Positions 62,001 through 64,000 of a stretch of 64,000 bases of DNA are shown here, in pieces. The notes under the pieces were generated by a model. It saw only the letters and a list, made by a program, of their open reading frames with translations, ran no database searches and was not told where the DNA came from. Both the position numbers and the translations under genes were made by a program. Every line of letters starts with the position of its first letter. Within the stretch, counting starts at the first letter, position 1. The DNA is from Polyodon spathula (taxonomy: Eukaryota; Chordata; Actinopteri; Acipenseriformes; Polyodontidae), in assembly GCF_017654505.1 (NCBI RefSeq), contig NC_054552.1:31980097-32044096 (forward strand). Direction: 5' to 3'.

Positions 62001-64000
62001 AGAAAGGTGAAAGGAATACATCACAGATTCAAGAAACGCGCCAGGAACAGCAGAAACAGGCCCGGTCTTTCTCATACTGAGTTGGAATAAAATCTGATTT
62101 CACTTCCCAGTTATGTTTTTTTCTGTATATTGTACTGTAGGTTGTATGTAAATTCTATGTGTCAATCAATTGTCAAATTCCCTTCCTTATAAAAAGGTTA
62201 CAGTTATACAGTTTGAGCTCAGTTTGTTTGAACTTATCTTCAGGGCGAAAAAAAAAATTACAAATTGTCAATGAAACATGTGTCATTCAGGTATTACTCT
62301 TAGGACATCCTCAGAAATTCATTTGAATTTGCAGCCATATTTTTAACCCTTTCAGTTCTGAATTATGTTTGCTGCATTGAAGAAGGAACTCCTTTACTGA
62401 AGGGAACAGCACAAAAAAATTATAAGACAAGGACTGTAGACTAAACCGATAGTAATCTGTCACATATGAATGTATTACACATCAGGCATTTTATAAAGTC
62501 AAGTGACTGAGCTGGAAGTCCAAAGCACTCCTTTCATTTGCATTAGGGGGAACTGAAGTGGGCACGAATATTGTGTTATTTTATTGAAGGCCTTTTAAGT
62601 GAGAAAACCATGCAAAAGATGGGAATCTGCCCAATAACTACATCTGAGTTGAGCCAAGTCTTGCCCTTGTGCAAATCTTTATACTGGAGCATTTTGTTCA
62701 TTTAAAAGTTTATTATCTGTTAATAACTAATTTATTAACACATTTACACATGTGTTACATTGTTTGTTAATGCCAGTTCATGCTTATCAGCGTTTATTAA
62801 CATGTTAGTAAGTTAGTTGTTTCCGCCTAACAGTAACAGTAAACTAAAAACAAGCTCTCAACTGAAATAAAGACCCAGATCTTTAAAGACATTGCAGTGG
62901 CAGTGAAAATGCTGTAGTTCAGCAAGATGCTACGCAGTTAATACATTTGCACTGATATACTGTGACAGTAAAATCTAATAGATTTTCGCTTTCCCTTATC
63001 CTTGACATATGTGCCTGTTTTCTCAATGGATATGGTTTATTCTTGGACACTCATTGTGAGAGCTTGTGGTATTGCTGAAGTGGACACTCACAGCATGCTT
63101 CACTGCTTATCAGTTCTCATACCAACATCTACCCTGGCACCAGAGACTCCAGTGTGATCATTGGAGGAGTCCTTCTATTTCCTAAGAGTGGTGGCCTGCG
63201 TGCTAGCCTCCCAATTCACTGCTTCAATGTATAGAATGACTGAGCTGTTCCTATCATTTCATCTAAACCAAATATTGGCTGAGAAAGGTCAGGAACATAC
63301 CTTACATTCCTGAGACGGTAACTGCAGGAAGTGGGGGTGGGGGTCTCCACTGCTGTGTCAAGTTTAACTGTGTACGTTGTTGTTTTAATTTATATGAAAT
63401 TATATATTATATGGCTAATATCAACAGTTTGAAATTATAATTTTATAAATGTTCTAAATTAAGCTTCCTCAAGTGTGCTCATGTGTATTTTGAAAGGAGA
63501 TTAAAAGCGAAGTCCTGTACTTGCTCAGGTTGGTCTCTCTGGTGTAATAAGCTGGCAGCTCTGCCCTTCCCCCAGACCTTGGGAATGTCTGACTATGGTG
63601 ACAAAACCATTCATTTACAGGGAGTTCCGCTTTGAGGCCTAACACCTTGAGACCAAGTGCAACCCCCTGGAAGAGACAGCTGTGTGTGAATGTTGTAGCA
63701 CCAGCCCGGCAGGCTTTGATCGGGCCTGCTGGAGACAGGCTTTAGCCAAAGAAACACACAAATATCTTGTCTGATATTTTGCGTTTGTTAACCTAGAAAT
63801 TCCATTTCTTTCGATTCCTGGTGAAGAACAAGTTCCTTCGAGCTTGGCCAGCCCAGGCGGAGTGGTGATTGTGGATCATCAGGGAGAGGTGAATCTCCTC
63901 CAGAAACTCTTTAAAATCAACTTTTAATAGCAAATGATCATCACCTGTCTCTATGGCATGGCTACACAAACAAGCAGCATCCAAAGAGGGAGGAGGTGTT

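Larger units (their letters stand above)
52700..64000. other. Right-hand region without recognised genes
   Basis: No exon could be supported on either strand in about 11 kb. In human the next gene is SMAD6; no MH1 or MH2 exon was seen, so this may be its upstream region. The contents identified are repeats: 53202-53231 poly(A), 53521-53573 (ATA)n, 54030-54240, 56037-56104 (TTA)n and the SINE complex at 58555-59080. A CpG-containing patch at 53640-53900 carries an 88-codon open frame without recognisable homology and is not called as a gene. Confidence 0.55.

Noticed and set aside
52700..64000. SMAD6, expected by synteny
   Set aside because: No MH1 or MH2 coding sequence was found on either strand.

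Overview
This is a piece of a vertebrate nuclear genome, most likely a ray-finned fish. The evidence is intron-rich genes with GT-AG introns, a 369-residue RPL4 without the long mammalian lysine/alanine tail, abundant AT-type microsatellites, and tRNA-derived SINEs plus short inverted-repeat elements of the kind common in fish. The repeat style would suit a non-teleost such as a sturgeon or paddlefish, but that is a guess. The gene set matches human 15q22.31 (DIS3L, TIPIN, MAP2K1, SNAPC5, RPL4, ZWILCH, LCTL, SMAD6).

Layout: 1-14900 is intergenic and repeat-bearing. The 5' five coding exons of DIS3L (+) lie at 15110-19324. A 500-N gap follows (19501-20000), and after it come only the 3' six coding exons of MAP2K1 (+, 22803-24923). 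The rest of DIS3L, any TIPIN, and the first part of MAP2K1 are absent, so the gap hides a large amount of sequence or joins non-adjacent pieces. RPL4 (-) occupies 25584-30857 and converges on MAP2K1. ZWILCH (+, 31506-38318) is complete and head-to-head with RPL4. LCTL (-, 38854-45483) is complete and tail-to-tail with ZWILCH. SNAPC5 (-, 50245-51843, with a probable 5' non-coding exon near 52568) comes next. From about 52700 to 64000 no exon was recognised; SMAD6 would be expected beyond the window.

The most interesting unit is RPL4 as a snoRNA host. Its nine introns carry three SNORD16 copies and five SNORD18 copies, one per intron. The only intron without a recognised box C/D RNA (intron 5) holds an unassigned block rich in hairpins. 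Intron 3, which houses one SNORD16, has a donor that matches the minor (U12-type) spliceosome consensus. One transcript would therefore make a ribosomal protein and eight rRNA 2'-O-methylation guides.

Other points are a SNAPC5 position different from human, an LCTL that lacks the glycosidase acid/base glutamate, several minisatellites that create long false ORFs, inverted-repeat elements (one carrying ZNF143-like motifs upstream of DIS3L), and dispersed repeat families. All homology statements rest on recognition of protein and RNA families from memory; no database search was run.
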